Shown: positions 15,755-24,938 of the stretch, piece after piece
Position numbering within the stretch: position 1 is the first letter of the stretch
Layout: each line of letters opens with the position of its first letter
Assembly (NCBI RefSeq): GCF_900092335.1
Contig: NZ_LT596208.1
Coordinates: forward strand, 706,851 to 754,926
Direction: 5' to 3'
DNA: 48,076 nucleotides
Source: Corynebacterium phoceense
GTDB lineage: Bacteria; Actinomycetota; Actinomycetes; Mycobacteriales; Mycobacteriaceae
The notes under the pieces: model-generated
Database searches by the model: none
What the model was told of the DNA's origin: nothing
Seen by the model: only the letters and a program-made list of their open reading frames with translations
Made by a program: the position numbers and the translations under genes

Positions 15755-16078
15755 CTAGCGAATGTCGGACAGGGAGTACGCAGCGCCAGCGGCAGCACCG
15801 GTGACGGCGAGGACAGCTGGCCACGCACCGATCTTCTTAGCCAGCGGGTGTGAGGCGCCGAAGGCACCAAGATAGATGGCGGACAGCGCCGTGGTGGTGA
15901 TTGGATCGGTCTTGGCGAGCCAGCTGCGGCCGGCCCAGAGACCAGCGGCGCCGAGGACAACGCCGCCGAGCGGGCGGATGCCGGTTTCGCGTGCGGTGAG
16001 CCAACCGCCGATGAGGCCGAAGGCGACGGTGGTGGCGGTGGAGACGGTCTGCGGTTTCTTAATGTCGATGGATCCCAT
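15755..16078 (-). CDS. Small membrane protein
   Basis: This 107-residue protein has four hydrophobic stretches (about 15-28, 36-49, 63-75 and 83-101) rich in Ala and Gly, with no recognised family. I chose the ATG at 16078 over 16108 because TACACT (16091-16086) lies exactly seven bases before it, the spacing of leaderless starts elsewhere in this window. It is divergent from the MFS gene and 113 bases from the ABC operon start. Confidence 0.65.
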   Translation of the reverse strand: MGSIDIKKPQTVSTATTVAFGLIGGWLTARETGIRPLGGVVLGAAGLWAGRSWLAKTDPITTTALSAIYLGAFGASHPLAKKIGAWPAVLAVTGAAAGAAYSLSDIR

Positions 16079-16137
16079 GGCACACAGTGTAGGCGCGGCC
16101 GCGACCACTTGGGGCGGCTTCGCTAGACTCGCGGGCT

Positions 16138-17538
16138 ATGACCGTGCCCACATTTGCCTCTCACTCTGAAGTCCCACCGGAACGCGACGCGTGGCGTGCG
16201 ATGTTCGCGCTTTCGCTGGGATTCTTCGTCTCGCTGCTCGACCAGTCGATGATTGCGGTCGCCCTGCCGGGCATCCAGCACGGACTTGAGGCAACGGTGG
16301 GTCAGGTGATGTGGGTGAGTTCCATCTATCTACTCGCCGTCGTGACCCCGCTGCTCTTTACCGGGCGCTTGGGCGATATCTATGGACAAAAGAAGATGTT
16401 CCAGTTCGGTATTGCCCTGTTTGGCGTCGGTGCGCTGGCCTGCGCGTTGGCGCCTAATATCGGGTTTCTCATCGCGGCGCGAGGGCTGCAGGGACTCGGT
16501 GCTTCATTGCAGATGCCGCAGACGATGGCCGTTATCAACCGCATCTTTGCGCGCGAGCGCCGCGGGCATGCGCTTGGCGCGTGGGGGATCATCGGCTCCG
16601 TCGCGTCGCTCGCGGGCCCGCTGCTTGGTGGTTTCGTTGTGGGCGCTTTTGGCTGGCAGGCGGTGTTCTGGGTGCACGTCCCGTTTGTCATTGCGGCCAT
16701 CGTGCTTTCGCAGCGCTGGGTCCCAGTGCTGGCGACCACGGCGCGCCGGATGGACTACGCGTCCGTCGCGGTCTCGTTCGTGGCGCTTGCGGCACTTGTC
16801 TACGGCATCCAGGAAGGCCCGGGGACCGGCTGGGCTGGCTGGGTCTGGGGCCTGATGGCCGTGGGCATCGGCGGGCTTGTGGCATTCGTGTGGCTGCAGT
16901 CGACGGCAGGGAAGCGCGGTACCGAGGCGCTCGTGCCTCTGCCGTTGTTTAACGACCGTAACTACTCGGCCGGGTCTTTGGCGATTGTGGCCATGGGATT
17001 CATGGTGGCGTCGATGATGCTGCCGGTGATGATGTGGCTTCAGGAGGTCAAGGGCCTGGGCGCTGGCACGGCGGGCATGATTGTCGCGCCGATGGCGATT
17101 ATCTCGCTGGCAGTGTCGCCGATGGCGGGCGCACTGGCTGACAAGGTGGATCCGCGGCGTCTCGCCACGACCGGTTTCGTAGTGCTGATCGGAACGCTCA
17201 TTGGGATTTGTGTGTTGATGCGCTCTGACGCTGGGGCATGGTGGCTGTGCGTGCCCATGGCGCTGTTGGGCGTCGGGCAGTCCTTTATCTGGGGCTCGAA
17301 TGCCGCGACGACGATGCGCGATACTCCGGCGCCGCTCATGGGCGCGGCCTCGGGTGTCTACAACACCTCGCGGCAGGTGGGCTCCGTGATTGGCGTGTCA
17401 GCGGTGTCCGCGGTCGTGCAGTCGGTGGAGGGCTCTGGCGGCATGGCGAACTCGCTGTTCGTCATTGTCGCGGCGCTGGTTGTGGGACTTATCGCATCCT
17501 TGTTCTTCAGAGACACGTTGGCAGCTGCTGCACGATAG
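16138..17538 (+). CDS. MFS drug exporter, DHA2 (14-segment) type
   Basis: This proton-driven efflux protein of 466 residues has about 14 hydrophobic segments. Motif A appears as [11 protein letters not shown] (after the second segment) and motif C-like [20 protein letters not shown] is in segment five, both typical of DHA2 exporters (EmrB/QacA type). TAGACT sits eight bases before the ATG. It is 25 bases before pfkA, which however has its own leaderless-type -10 box. The drug or solute cannot be told. Confidence 0.85.
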   Translation: MTVPTFASHSEVPPERDAWRAMFALSLGFFVSLLDQSMIAVALPGIQHGLEATVGQVMWVSSIYLLAVVTPLLFTGRLGDIYGQKKMFQFGIALFGVGALACALAPNIGFLIAARGLQGLGASLQMPQTMAVINRIFARERRGHALGAWGIIGSVASLAGPLLGGFVVGAFGWQAVFWVHVPFVIAAIVLSQRWVPVLATTARRMDYASVAVSFVALAALVYGIQEGPGTGWAGWVWGLMAVGIGGLVAFVWLQSTAGKRGTEALVPLPLFNDRNYSAGSLAIVAMGFMVASMMLPVMMWLQEVKGLGAGTAGMIVAPMAIISLAVSPMAGALADKVDPRRLATTGFVVLIGTLIGICVLMRSDAGAWWLCVPMALLGVGQSFIWGSNAATTMRDTPAPLMGAASGVYNTSRQVGSVIGVSAVSAVVQSVEGSGGMANSLFVIVAALVVGLIASLFFRDTLAAAAR

Positions 17539-17563
17539 GCGCCAGCGCGGTAAGTTGGAATCT

Positions 17564-18595
17564 ATGCGCCTTGCAGTACTTACCTCCGGTGGCGATTGCC
17601 CCGGTCTCAATGCCGTTATTCGCGCCGTCGTGCGCACCGCCTCCAACGAGTTCGGCGACACCGTCGTCGGCTACGAGGACGGTTGGGTTGGTCTCATGGA
17701 AGACCACCGCCGTGACCTCTATGATGATGCGGAAATCGACCGTATCCTCCTGCGCGGCGGTACCATCCTCGGTACCGGCCGCCTGCACCCGGATAAGTTT
17801 AAGGCGGGCATCGACCAGATAAAGGCCAACATGGCTGACGCTGAGGTAGACGCGCTCATTGCCATCGGCGGTGAAGGCACGCTCAAGGGCGCGAAGTTCC
17901 TTTCTGACAATGGCATCCCGGTCATCGGTGTTCCGAAGACCATTGACAACGACGTCAACGCCACCGACTACACCTTCGGTTTCGATACCGCGGTTTCCGT
18001 TGCGACGGACGCCATCGACCGTCTGCACACCACGGCAGAGTCCCACAATCGTATCCTCATCGTCGAGGTTATGGGCCGCCACGTGGGCTGGATTGCGCTG
18101 CATGCCGGCATGGCCGGTGGCGCGCACTACACCGTGATTCCTGAGGAGCCGTTCGATATCGCGGATATTACGAAGGCGATGGAACGCCGCTTCCAGATGG
18201 GTGAGAAGTACGGCATCATCTGTGTGGCCGAGGGCGCTCTGCCCAAGGAAGGCACGATGGAGTTCCAGGAAGGCGGCGTTGACCAGTTCGGCCACCAGAC
18301 CTTCAACGGCATTGGCCAGGTCATTGCCAGCGAGATTCACAAGCGTACGGGTTATGACGTGCGTACCACGGTGCTTGGCCACATCCAGCGCGGTGGTACC
18401 CCGACTGCGTACGACCGCGTTTTGGCGACGCGCTATGGCGTTCACGCTGCGCGCGCCGCACACCGCGGCGAGTCTGGTATGTGTGTTGCGCTCCACGGTG
18501 AGAACATCGACCTCGTTCCGCTCGAAGACGCAGTGGGCAAGCTGAAGATCGTGCCGAATGGCCGCTATGCCACGGCGCGTGCGCTTTTCGGATAA
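17564..18595 (+). CDS. pfkA: ATP-dependent 6-phosphofructokinase
   Basis: This enzyme phosphorylates fructose 6-phosphate in glycolysis. Residues 9-15 are GGDCPGL and 124-130 PKTIDND. The residue that separates ATP- from pyrophosphate-using enzymes is Gly in GGEGT (102-106), where pyrophosphate enzymes have Asp, so ATP is the likely donor. It is 343 residues, the usual actinobacterial form. The start at 17564 has TAAGTT exactly seven bases before it and no good ribosome-binding site, pointing to a leaderless mRNA. A hairpin follows at 18615. Confidence 0.93.
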   Translation: MRLAVLTSGGDCPGLNAVIRAVVRTASNEFGDTVVGYEDGWVGLMEDHRRDLYDDAEIDRILLRGGTILGTGRLHPDKFKAGIDQIKANMADAEVDALIAIGGEGTLKGAKFLSDNGIPVIGVPKTIDNDVNATDYTFGFDTAVSVATDAIDRLHTTAESHNRILIVEVMGRHVGWIALHAGMAGGAHYTVIPEEPFDIADITKAMERRFQMGEKYGIICVAEGALPKEGTMEFQEGGVDQFGHQTFNGIGQVIASEIHKRTGYDVRTTVLGHIQRGGTPTAYDRVLATRYGVHAARAAHRGESGMCVALHGENIDLVPLEDAVGKLKIVPNGRYATARALFG

Positions 18596-18614
18596 ACATT
18601 TCACAGCTTCGTCG

Positions 18615-18646
18615 AAGGCCGCTTGAGGATTTTCTCAGGCGGCCTT
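18615..18646 (+). terminator. Terminator after pfkA
   Basis: AAGGCCGCTTGAG and CTCAGGCGGCCTT form a stem of 13 positions with one mismatch and a 6-base loop. No long T-run follows. Confidence 0.6.
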
Positions 18647-18682
18647 GTGCATGTCTGCTTGGTCATGTTCCAAAATGTGAGA

Positions 18683-18711
18683 TTGATTTCTCAACCTATG
18701 GGCGCTAGTGT
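18683..18711 (+). promoter_or_regulatory. Leaderless promoter of the symporter gene
   Basis: TTGATT (18683-18688), a 17-base spacer and TAGTGT (18706-18711) end seven bases before the ATG at 18719, placing the transcription start at the start codon. Confidence 0.6.
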
Positions 18712-18718
18712 TCATTCC

Positions 18719-19711
18719 ATGAGCACGCAGAGTGATTCCCGACAGGTCGCCGCGGCCACTCCGGCGACGCAGACGACGGCAGCGCAGGACCGTGCCGCGC
18801 TTATTGCCGCGCTCGGTTTCCCGGTGCTCGTGATTATTGGCGGCATCGTGGGCTACCTCGCGCCCGATACTGCGCATTCGTTCGCGTCGTGGGTCACGTC
18901 ATTGCTGGGCGTCATCATGTTTGGCATGGGTCTTACGCTGCGTCCCGTCGACTTCGTAGTGGTGGCCAAGCGTCCGCTGCCGGTGCTCATCGGCGTCGTC
19001 GCACAGTTCGTCATCATGCCGCTGGTCGCTGTGGTCGTCGTCAAAGTTCTGAACCTGCCGGCGGGTATCGCGGCGGGCGTCATCCTCGTGGGCTGTGCGC
19101 CTGGCGGTACGAGCTCCAACGTCGTGTCCTACCTAGCCCGTGGCGATGTTGCGCTGTCGGTGACGATGACATCCATCTCGACGCTGCTCGCGCCGGTGTT
19201 GACGCCGCTGCTCACGCTGTGGCTGGCGGGGGAGTACATGCCGGTGAGCGCGGGCTCGATGGCCATGTCCATCGTCAAAGTCGTGCTGGTGCCGGTCGTC
19301 GGCGGTCTGCTCGTGCGCATGCTCGTCCCGAAGATCGTGGAGAAGATCCAGGCAGCGTTGCCGTGGATCTCCGTGGCGGCGATCGCAGCTATCGTGTGCA
19401 TCGTGGTGGGCGGCGCGCACGACAATATCGCGACTGCGGGTGCGCTGGTTCTCGCGGCCGTCATCCTGCATAACGGCTTTGGTTACTTGCTGGGCTACCT
19501 CACAGGTAAGTTCACCGGCCAGCCGGTGACGGTGCGCCGCACGATGGCGGTTGAGGTGGGCATGCAGAACTCCGGTCTGGCGACCTCGCTGGCGAGCGCC
19601 TACATGAATCCGCTGGCGGCGCTGCCGGGTGCGGTGTTCTCCGTGTGGCACAACCTGTCCGGCGCACTGTTGGCAGCAGGCTGTCGTTGGTCGGACGCGC
19701 GCAAGGCCTAG
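18719..19711 (+). CDS. Bile acid:sodium symporter family transporter
   Basis: This 330-residue membrane protein has about ten hydrophobic segments. The stretch LVGCAPGGTSSNVVSYLARGD is the crossover motif of the BASS/SBF family, and MAVEVGMQNSGLA is the second one. BASS proteins import organic anions with Na+; bacterial substrates vary and cannot be read here. The N-terminal 25 residues are polar. The start at 18719 has an excellent promoter ending seven bases upstream. Confidence 0.85.
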   Translation: MSTQSDSRQVAAATPATQTTAAQDRAALIAALGFPVLVIIGGIVGYLAPDTAHSFASWVTSLLGVIMFGMGLTLRPVDFVVVAKRPLPVLIGVVAQFVIMPLVAVVVVKVLNLPAGIAAGVILVGCAPGGTSSNVVSYLARGDVALSVTMTSISTLLAPVLTPLLTLWLAGEYMPVSAGSMAMSIVKVVLVPVVGGLLVRMLVPKIVEKIQAALPWISVAAIAAIVCIVVGGAHDNIATAGALVLAAVILHNGFGYLLGYLTGKFTGQPVTVRRTMAVEVGMQNSGLATSLASAYMNPLAALPGAVFSVWHNLSGALLAAGCRWSDARKA

Positions 19712-19714
19712 GCC

Positions 19715-20509
19715 CTAGGTCAGGTGGACCTCGACGGTAGGGATGTCAGAAGAGACGAAGTTCGTGGCCTCGGTGATGCTGATGGGCGGCTGGCCCTCGC
19801 CGAAGGAGAGTGTGTCGCCGGGCTTGAGTAGCGGGCCGCGGGCGGCGTAGTCGATGAGGTTGGCCATGCGGTAGTAGAGGTCCGTCGGGTCGCCGGTAAA
19901 GCCTTGAATCTGGATTTCCGGGTGGCCGAGGGCCGGCATGCCCACGGTGCCCGCGTTGATGGTGCGGCCCTCGCCGGGCGTGATCCATGCCGTGGCGAGA
20001 TAGTGTGGGGCTTCGTCGCGCGCGACGGCCTCGGCATAGATATCGGGCTGGGCGATGACGCGGCCCAGATCGTTGCGTACGCCCACGACGCCGGGCAGCG
20101 TGCAGAGCGCCGCGGTGGCCTCGGCGAGGATGCGCAGCTGGGCGAAGACACCCTCGCGCGACTCGTTGTCTGTGCCAGGAAGCGCGGGCTCGACCTGGGC
20201 GATGCTTACGATGGAGCGTACCTTCGTCGGATCAAAGCTTCCCGTGAGAATGGGGTGCGCGATGGGAGCCGACTCGCCCACCATCGTGCCGGCAGTTTGC
20301 GCGAAGGCGATGGTGGCCACGTTGTTGATGGCCACGGAGAAGGCCCCGTCATCCTTGGGCGCCGGGGTGAAGGAACCGAGGCGCGGACCAAAGTAGTTGG
20401 AGAGCGCGGTGCGGATCTTCATCATGACGTCGGCCTCGCTGTCGAGGAGGACGAGCGTAAAGCGTTGACGGGCGAGGTGGGCGCGGTTGACGGCAAAGGG
20501 AGTAGGCAC
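19715..20509 (-). CDS. DUF4261-like protein, copy 1
   Basis: This 264-residue cytoplasmic protein has no signal or membrane segment. The C-terminal part has an AGTVGMPALGHPEIQIQG stretch that resembles the end of the next gene's product (GLHRYGLPELQVAPG), and both seem to belong to the DUF4261 type, whose function is unknown. A GTG at 20509 with AAGGA seven bases upstream is preferred over an ATG at 20575 lying inside the upstream gene. It follows copy 2 by 17 bases. Confidence 0.65.
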   Translation of the reverse strand: MPTPFAVNRAHLARQRFTLVLLDSEADVMMKIRTALSNYFGPRLGSFTPAPKDDGAFSVAINNVATIAFAQTAGTMVGESAPIAHPILTGSFDPTKVRSIVSIAQVEPALPGTDNESREGVFAQLRILAEATAALCTLPGVVGVRNDLGRVIAQPDIYAEAVARDEAPHYLATAWITPGEGRTINAGTVGMPALGHPEIQIQGFTGDPTDLYYRMANLIDYAARGPLLKPGDTLSFGEGQPPISITEATNFVSSDIPTVEVHLT

Positions 20510-20526
20510 GGCGGATTCCTTCGAAG

Positions 20527-21252
20527 CTAGACGGCGGGCAGAGTAAGAGCAGGGACGTCCTTGCCCACGACCCACGTGGACTCGACGAGCGTGCGGGGCT
20601 GTTCGCCCTCGGCCAGAAGCACTGTGGCGCCGGCGGTTGGGGGATTGGGGGACAGGGCGGCATCGGCAAGCTGGGTGAGGCCTTGGAAGAGCTCCATGGG
20701 GCCGGTGCTGCCGGGCGCGACCTGGAGCTCCGGCAGGCCGTAGCGGTGCAGGCCCATGGTGTAAGCGCCGTAGCGACCGTCTTCCTCGTAGAGCCAGACC
20801 GGGGCGAGTGCGTAGGACAGCGGGCCCTCGTCAACGGCTGCTCGGAAGACGTCGGCGTCGACTGTGGCGGCCGCGCCCGTGTTGTGAATGGCGAGGGCGT
20901 CGGGAACGAGCGCGGCGGTGAGGCGCGCGTGGATATGGGCGAACTCGACGGGGCTGACCGCGAGGTTCTCTGTGGCGTAGGTGATGACGACGACCATGCC
21001 GGTGGCGTCTTTAAGGTGCGGGGCGCTGGCGCGTGCCAGCAACGGGTGGCCGGTCTGCGCGTCGGGGAGGACGGACTCCGTGCGCCGGATAAGGACGAGG
21101 TAGTCGTTCTCCACGAGGGAGAAGAGGCCGGTGCCTTCCTCGACCTCCGCGGGAAGCTCGAGAAGCTGGGCGTCGAGAGCGTTCAGCCTTTCACTGATCT
21201 GGTCGAGGGTGGGCAGAGTGGGGTAGAGACCCAAAGCGAGGCGCGGTTCCAT
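20527..21252 (-). CDS. DUF4261-like protein, copy 2
   Basis: This 241-residue cytoplasmic protein has alternating strands and helices. It shares an overall plan and the C-terminal G-x-PE-L/I-Q motif with the downstream gene, so the two look like diverged tandem copies. The ATG at 21252 is chosen because TAATCT lies exactly seven bases upstream; an earlier ATG at 21324 falls in the preceding frameshifted gene. Function unknown. Confidence 0.65.
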   Translation of the reverse strand: MEPRLALGLYPTLPTLDQISERLNALDAQLLELPAEVEEGTGLFSLVENDYLVLIRRTESVLPDAQTGHPLLARASAPHLKDATGMVVVITYATENLAVSPVEFAHIHARLTAALVPDALAIHNTGAAATVDADVFRAAVDEGPLSYALAPVWLYEEDGRYGAYTMGLHRYGLPELQVAPGSTGPMELFQGLTQLADAALSPNPPTAGATVLLAEGEQPRTLVESTWVVGKDVPALTLPAV

Positions 21253-21262
21253 GGCGCCCAGA

Positions 21263-21528
21263 TTATGCGAAGAGCGCCTGTAATGCAGCCGTCGCGTGGT
21301 CAAAGGTAATTCTTTCCTGCTCAATGCGGAGACACCCGGTGGAGGAATGCTCGGTGAGCCAGTCGAGGCAGTGGTGCTCGGCGGGCGTGAGGTGGGTGAG
21401 GGCGGAGGTGGAGGGGCGGGGCTCCTCGACGGCGAGCGCTAGATGTCCTAGGCAGAGGAGTCGAATTTGAGACGAGTCAGGGTGTGCACATTCGCCGTCG
21501 CGGCAATGTTTCCTGTGCTTAGCGTCAT
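21263..21528 (-). pseudogene. Frameshifted small gene upstream of the DUF4261-like pair
   Basis: An ATG at 21528 lies seven bases after TAGTCT and reads 26 residues (MTLSTGNIAATANV..., ending KFDSSA) to a stop at 21448. A second frame without any start codon carries on from about 21450 with a sensible protein (LGHLALAVEEP, then ALTHLTPAEHHCLDWL and DHATAALQALFA) to a stop at 21263, just before the next gene. Together they look like one gene of about 88 codons broken by a one-base shift near 21440-21460. A sequencing error is equally possible. I recognise no family. Confidence 0.5.
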
Positions 21529-21635
21529 GAAGATGAGACTATCGGAGGGGGCCGACATGAGGCAGCGGAATAAGCAGAGAAGTGGACCTGTGTTCGAAGT
21601 TCGATCCGCATGGCGCCTCGCGTCGGGCGACGTAT

Positions 21636-21641
21636 TAAGAT
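21636..21641 (+). promoter_or_regulatory. -10 box of gatB, leaderless spacing
   Basis: TAAGAT ends exactly seven bases before the gatB ATG; no convincing -35 box or ribosome-binding site is seen. Confidence 0.5.
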
Positions 21642-21648
21642 AGCCCCC

Positions 21649-23154
21649 ATGACTGCTGCGATGTATGACCTGATGGACTACGACGAGGTCCTCGAAAAGT
21701 TTGAACCGGTGATGGGCATGGAGGTCCACGTCGAGCTCAACACGAATACGAAGATGTTCTCTACCTCCGCCACGAACTTCAACGCGGCCCCGAACTCCAA
21801 CGTGGACCCGGTCTGTCTGGGTCTGCCGGGCGCGTTGCCGGTTGTCAACCACGATGGCGTCGAGGGAGCCATGAAGATTGGCCTGGCGCTCAACTGCAAG
21901 ATTGCAGAGTCCTCCCGCTTCGCGCGCAAGAACTACTTTTACCCGGACCAGCCGAAAAACTACCAGATCTCCCAGTACGATGAGCCGATTGCGTACGACG
22001 GCTACCTCGACGTCGTTCTTGAGGACGGCACCGAGTGGCGCGTGGAAATCGAGCGCGCCCACATGGAGGAAGACACCTCCAAGCTCACCCACATCGGTGG
22101 CGCGGACGGCCGCATCTCCGGCGCAACCTCCTCGCTCGTGGACTGCAACCGTGCAGGCATCCCGCTTATTGAGATCGTGACCAAGCCGATCATCGGCGCG
22201 GGCGAACGTGCCCCCGAGGTCGCCAAGGCCTACGTCGGCGCCCTGCGCGAGCTCGTCGCGGCCCTCGGCGTCTCCGATGCCCGCATGGACCAGGGTTCCA
22301 TGCGTGTCGACTCCAACCTCTCCCTGCGCCCTATCGGCCAGGAGGAGTTCGGTACTCGTACCGAGACCAAGAACATCAACTCGCTGCGCTCCGTCGAGCA
22401 GGCCGTGCGCTTCGAGATGCAGCGTCAGGCGCAGGTCCTCGAAGACGGCGGCACCATCGACCAGGAGACCCGCCACTACCAGGAGGTCGACGGCACGACC
22501 TCCAAGGGCCGTCCGAAGGAGACGGCGGAGGATTACCGCTACTTCAATGACCCGGATCTCCCGCCGGTGAAGGTCTCCCGCGAGTGGGTCGAGGAAGTCC
22601 GCAAGACCCTTCCGGAGATGCCGTGGATCCGCCGCGCCCGCATCCAGGAAGAGTGGGGCCTCAAGGACGAGGAGATGCGCGACCTCGTTAACGCCGGTGC
22701 ACTTGACCTCATCATCGCCACCACCGAGTCTGGCGCGAAGCCGGACGAGGCCCGTTCCTGGTGGGTCTCTTACCTCTCCGGTAAGGCTAATGAGGCCGGC
22801 ACGGAGCTCGCCGCCCTGGACATCACCCCGGCCCAGGTTGCCCGCGTCATCGCTCTTGTGAACGAGGGCAAGCTCACCAATAAGCTGGCCCGTCAGGCCG
22901 TCGACGGCGTCCTGGCCGGCGAGGGCGACGTCGACGAGGTTGTCGCAGTTCGCGGCCTTGAGGTCGTCCGCGACGACGGTGCCATCGAGGCCGCTGTCGA
23001 CGAGGCACTTGCCGCCAACCCGGACATCGTCGAGAAGTACAAGGCTGGCAACAAGAAGGTCACCGGCGCCATCGTCGGTGCCGTCATGAAGGCCACGCGC
23101 GGCAAGGCTGACCCGGCTCAGGTCAACCAGCTCATCGCGAAGAAGCTGGCTTAA
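21649..23154 (+). CDS. gatB: Asp/Glu-tRNA amidotransferase subunit B
   Basis: GatB binds the misacylated tRNA and activates its side chain with ATP before amidation by ammonia from GatA. The 501 residues include the family signature around [17 protein letters not shown] and the zinc/kinase region, then [13 protein letters not shown], and end in a YqeY-like domain (about 355-501) ending NQLIAKKLA. It is full length. It stands alone with its own leaderless-type promoter, away from gatCA. A good terminator follows. Confidence 0.96.
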   Translation: MTAAMYDLMDYDEVLEKFEPVMGMEVHVELNTNTKMFSTSATNFNAAPNSNVDPVCLGLPGALPVVNHDGVEGAMKIGLALNCKIAESSRFARKNYFYPDQPKNYQISQYDEPIAYDGYLDVVLEDGTEWRVEIERAHMEEDTSKLTHIGGADGRISGATSSLVDCNRAGIPLIEIVTKPIIGAGERAPEVAKAYVGALRELVAALGVSDARMDQGSMRVDSNLSLRPIGQEEFGTRTETKNINSLRSVEQAVRFEMQRQAQVLEDGGTIDQETRHYQEVDGTTSKGRPKETAEDYRYFNDPDLPPVKVSREWVEEVRKTLPEMPWIRRARIQEEWGLKDEEMRDLVNAGALDLIIATTESGAKPDEARSWWVSYLSGKANEAGTELAALDITPAQVARVIALVNEGKLTNKLARQAVDGVLAGEGDVDEVVAVRGLEVVRDDGAIEAAVDEALAANPDIVEKYKAGNKKVTGAIVGAVMKATRGKADPAQVNQLIAKKLA

Positions 23155-23171
23155 AGCGTAGAGCTTTCCCG

Positions 23172-23200
23172 TGCCACCGCTGCGGCGGTGGCATTTTTAT
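23172..23200 (+). terminator. Terminator after gatB
   Basis: GCCACCGC and GCGGTGGC pair with a TGCG loop, followed by ATTTTTAT. Confidence 0.85.
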
Positions 23201-23241
23201 TGGGAACACTTTCCATTATGCGAGGTCACAGGCTATTTCTG

Positions 23242-23247
23242 TACCCT
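23242..23247 (+). promoter_or_regulatory. -10 box of the alcohol dehydrogenase gene
   Basis: TGTACCCT (extended -10 form, TACCCT at 23242-23247) ends seven bases before the ATG at 23255, giving a leaderless transcript. Confidence 0.5.
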
Positions 23248-23254
23248 CGATTGC

Positions 23255-24307
23255 ATGACAATTTCTACCAAGGTCCTCCAAAAGACCTCTCCTGATGCCC
23301 CCTTTAAGGTCGCGACCATCGAGCGTCGCGACCCGCGCGCTGACGATGTCGTCATCGACATCAAGGCTGCGGGCATCTGCCACTCCGATATCCACACCAT
23401 TCGCAACGAGTGGGGCGAGGCGCACTTCCCGCTTACCGTCGGCCACGAGATCGCCGGCGTCGTCGCGGCCGTCGGCGAGAACGTGACGAAGTTCAAGGTC
23501 GGCGACCGCGTCGGCGTGGGCTGCCTCGTCAACTCTTGCGGTGAGTGCGAGCAGTGTCGTAACGGACAGGAGCAGAACTGTCTCAACGGCAACGTGGGCA
23601 CGTATAACTCGGAGGACGTCGACGGCACGATTACTCAGGGCGGCTACGCCCAGAAGGTCGTCGTCAATGAGAACTTCGTGTGCACCATCCCGGACTCCAT
23701 CGACTTCGATCACGCCGCACCGCTGCTCTGCGCCGGTATTACGACCTACTCGCCGCTGGCCCGTTGGGACGTCAAGCCTGATCAGAAAGTCGCCATCGTG
23801 GGCCTGGGTGGCCTTGGCCACATGGGCGTGCAGATCGCCGCGGCCAAGGGCGCGGACGTCACCGTCATCTCGCGCTCGACTCGCAAGGAAAAGGAAGCCC
23901 TGGAGCTCGGTGCCAACCGCCTTCTGGCTTCGGGCGACGATCCGGACTTCTTCAAGAACCACCGTGGCGAGTTCGATCTCATCCTGTCGACCATCTCCGC
24001 GCCGTACTCGCTCGACCAGTACCTGGGCCTGCTCAAGCCGCGCGGCATCATGTCCGTCGTGGGCTTGCCGCCGGAGGAGATGGGCATCCGCATGAACCGC
24101 CTCATCGGCGGCGGCAAGGTGCTCACCGGTAATAACATCGGCGGCATCGCCGAGACCCAGGAAATGCTCGACTTCTGCGGCGAGCACGGCATCGGCGCCG
24201 TCATCGAGAAGATCGGCGTGGACGACGTCGACGCCGCCTACGACCGCGTGGTGAAAGGTGACGTGAAGTTCCGCTTCGTCATCGACACCTCCACCTTCGA
24301 CGCCTAA
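23255..24307 (+). CDS. Zinc-dependent alcohol dehydrogenase, cinnamyl-alcohol/YahK type
   Basis: This cytoplasmic medium-chain dehydrogenase of 350 residues oxidises alcohols or reduces aldehydes with NAD(P). The catalytic zinc ligands lie in AGICHSDIH and the GHE motif; the structural zinc is in CGECEQCRNGQEQNC. The nucleotide fold has GLGGLGHMGVQIA. The residues after the GxGGLG strand (SRSTRKEKEA) favour NADP, as in YahK/CAD-like enzymes. The physiological substrate is unknown. The ATG at 23255 follows a -10 box by seven bases. Confidence 0.88.
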   Translation: MTISTKVLQKTSPDAPFKVATIERRDPRADDVVIDIKAAGICHSDIHTIRNEWGEAHFPLTVGHEIAGVVAAVGENVTKFKVGDRVGVGCLVNSCGECEQCRNGQEQNCLNGNVGTYNSEDVDGTITQGGYAQKVVVNENFVCTIPDSIDFDHAAPLLCAGITTYSPLARWDVKPDQKVAIVGLGGLGHMGVQIAAAKGADVTVISRSTRKEKEALELGANRLLASGDDPDFFKNHRGEFDLILSTISAPYSLDQYLGLLKPRGIMSVVGLPPEEMGIRMNRLIGGGKVLTGNNIGGIAETQEMLDFCGEHGIGAVIEKIGVDDVDAAYDRVVKGDVKFRFVIDTSTFDA

Positions 24308-24313
24308 GAATTC

Positions 24314-24352
24314 CACGCTCATGCCCGGCTCCGGCCGGGCGTGTTGCGTTTT
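24314..24352 (+). terminator. Terminator after the alcohol dehydrogenase gene
   Basis: GCCCGG and CCGGGC (24323-24328 with 24335-24340) form the stem core, extended outward by ACGC/GCGT, followed by TTTTC. Confidence 0.65.
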
Positions 24353-24372
24353 CACAGCTGCCCGGACGTACC

Positions 24373-24687
24373 GTGGAGTTGTCGCACCATGTGCTGAAGG
24401 ATTTCAACAAAGCAGGGGAGTCCGTCCTCGCTGAGATGGCTCTCGCGAAGGAAAAGTCCGATGCCCCGCTCGATAAGGCCCTCGCGGCTTTCGATACCGA
24501 CTTCGCGAGGAGCGTAAAGGCCGAACGCGCCGCTCGCGTCGAGGGCTTCCGCCAAAGCGTCCGCGACGCTTTCGGTCGCCTCTCAGCCTGCGTCGGCTTA
24601 GCTTTGGGTTTATGGCGCCTTGGACGTCGTGAGAAGGCCCGAAGCGCCATAAACCCAAAGCCAAGGAGGCAATGCGCGCCCGGCTGA
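24373..24687 (+). CDS. Doubtful small ORF running into a palindrome
   Basis: This frame of 104 codons has a convincing N-terminal part (about 70 residues, helical and charged, with mostly G/C third positions), but from about 24601 it runs through the arms of a palindrome and reads LGLWRLGRREKARSAINPKP, which does not look like folded protein. It has no ribosome-binding site at the GTG 24373. It may be a gene whose 3' end was replaced by the palindromic element, or chance. A minus-strand frame over 24352-24555 is weaker in codon use. Confidence 0.25.
   Translation: MELSHHVLKDFNKAGESVLAEMALAKEKSDAPLDKALAAFDTDFARSVKAERAARVEGFRQSVRDAFGRLSACVGLALGLWRLGRREKARSAINPKPRRQCAPG
24601..24661. repeat. 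Palindrome with 18-base perfect arms
   Basis: Arms 24601-24618 (GCTTTGGGTTTATGGCGC) and 24644-24661 are exact inverted copies around a 25-base centre. No T-run follows. A similar palindrome lies 31 bases further on. Confidence 0.85.
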
Positions 24688-24692
24688 AAGCT

Positions 24693-24754
24693 GGCTGTGG
24701 GTTCTTATTGTTTCGGCCCGTGCAGCGTGGCCTGAATTGATAGAACCCACAGCC
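24693..24754. repeat. Second palindrome, related arm sequence
   Basis: Arms GGCTGTGGGTTCT (24693-24705) and AGAACCCACAGCC (24742-24754) are exact inverted copies; an inner pair around TTCGGCC/GGCCTGAA extends the stem. The arms resemble those of the palindrome at 24601 (GCTtTGGGTT and GCTgTGGGTT). From 24755 to 24938 I see no gene, only a ribosome-binding site for the next one. Confidence 0.8.
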
Positions 24755-24938
24755 GCGAGTCGCCTCATCCAAGCCAGAGAATCGTGGTCTACCCCACGCT
24801 AGTGCATAGATGCAGGAAATCTCACCATTCCACAACCGGCGCGGGGGAGTAGCCGGGGGGGTATTGTGGATGGCGATTGCCTTCCGCCGAGGGGTGCGGT
24901 GTGAGTGCATGGAGAACTGCTGTCAACTAAAGGAAAAC

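Noticed and set aside
21448..22476. Long minus-strand frame opposite gatB
   Set aside because: It is a shadow of gatB codon use; only its last 26 codons, beyond gatB, seem real (as the start of the frameshifted gene).
24352..24555. Minus-strand frame of 67 codons opposite the doubtful 24373 frame
   Set aside because: Its third codon positions are less G/C-rich than those of the plus frame and it lacks a promoter or ribosome-binding site.
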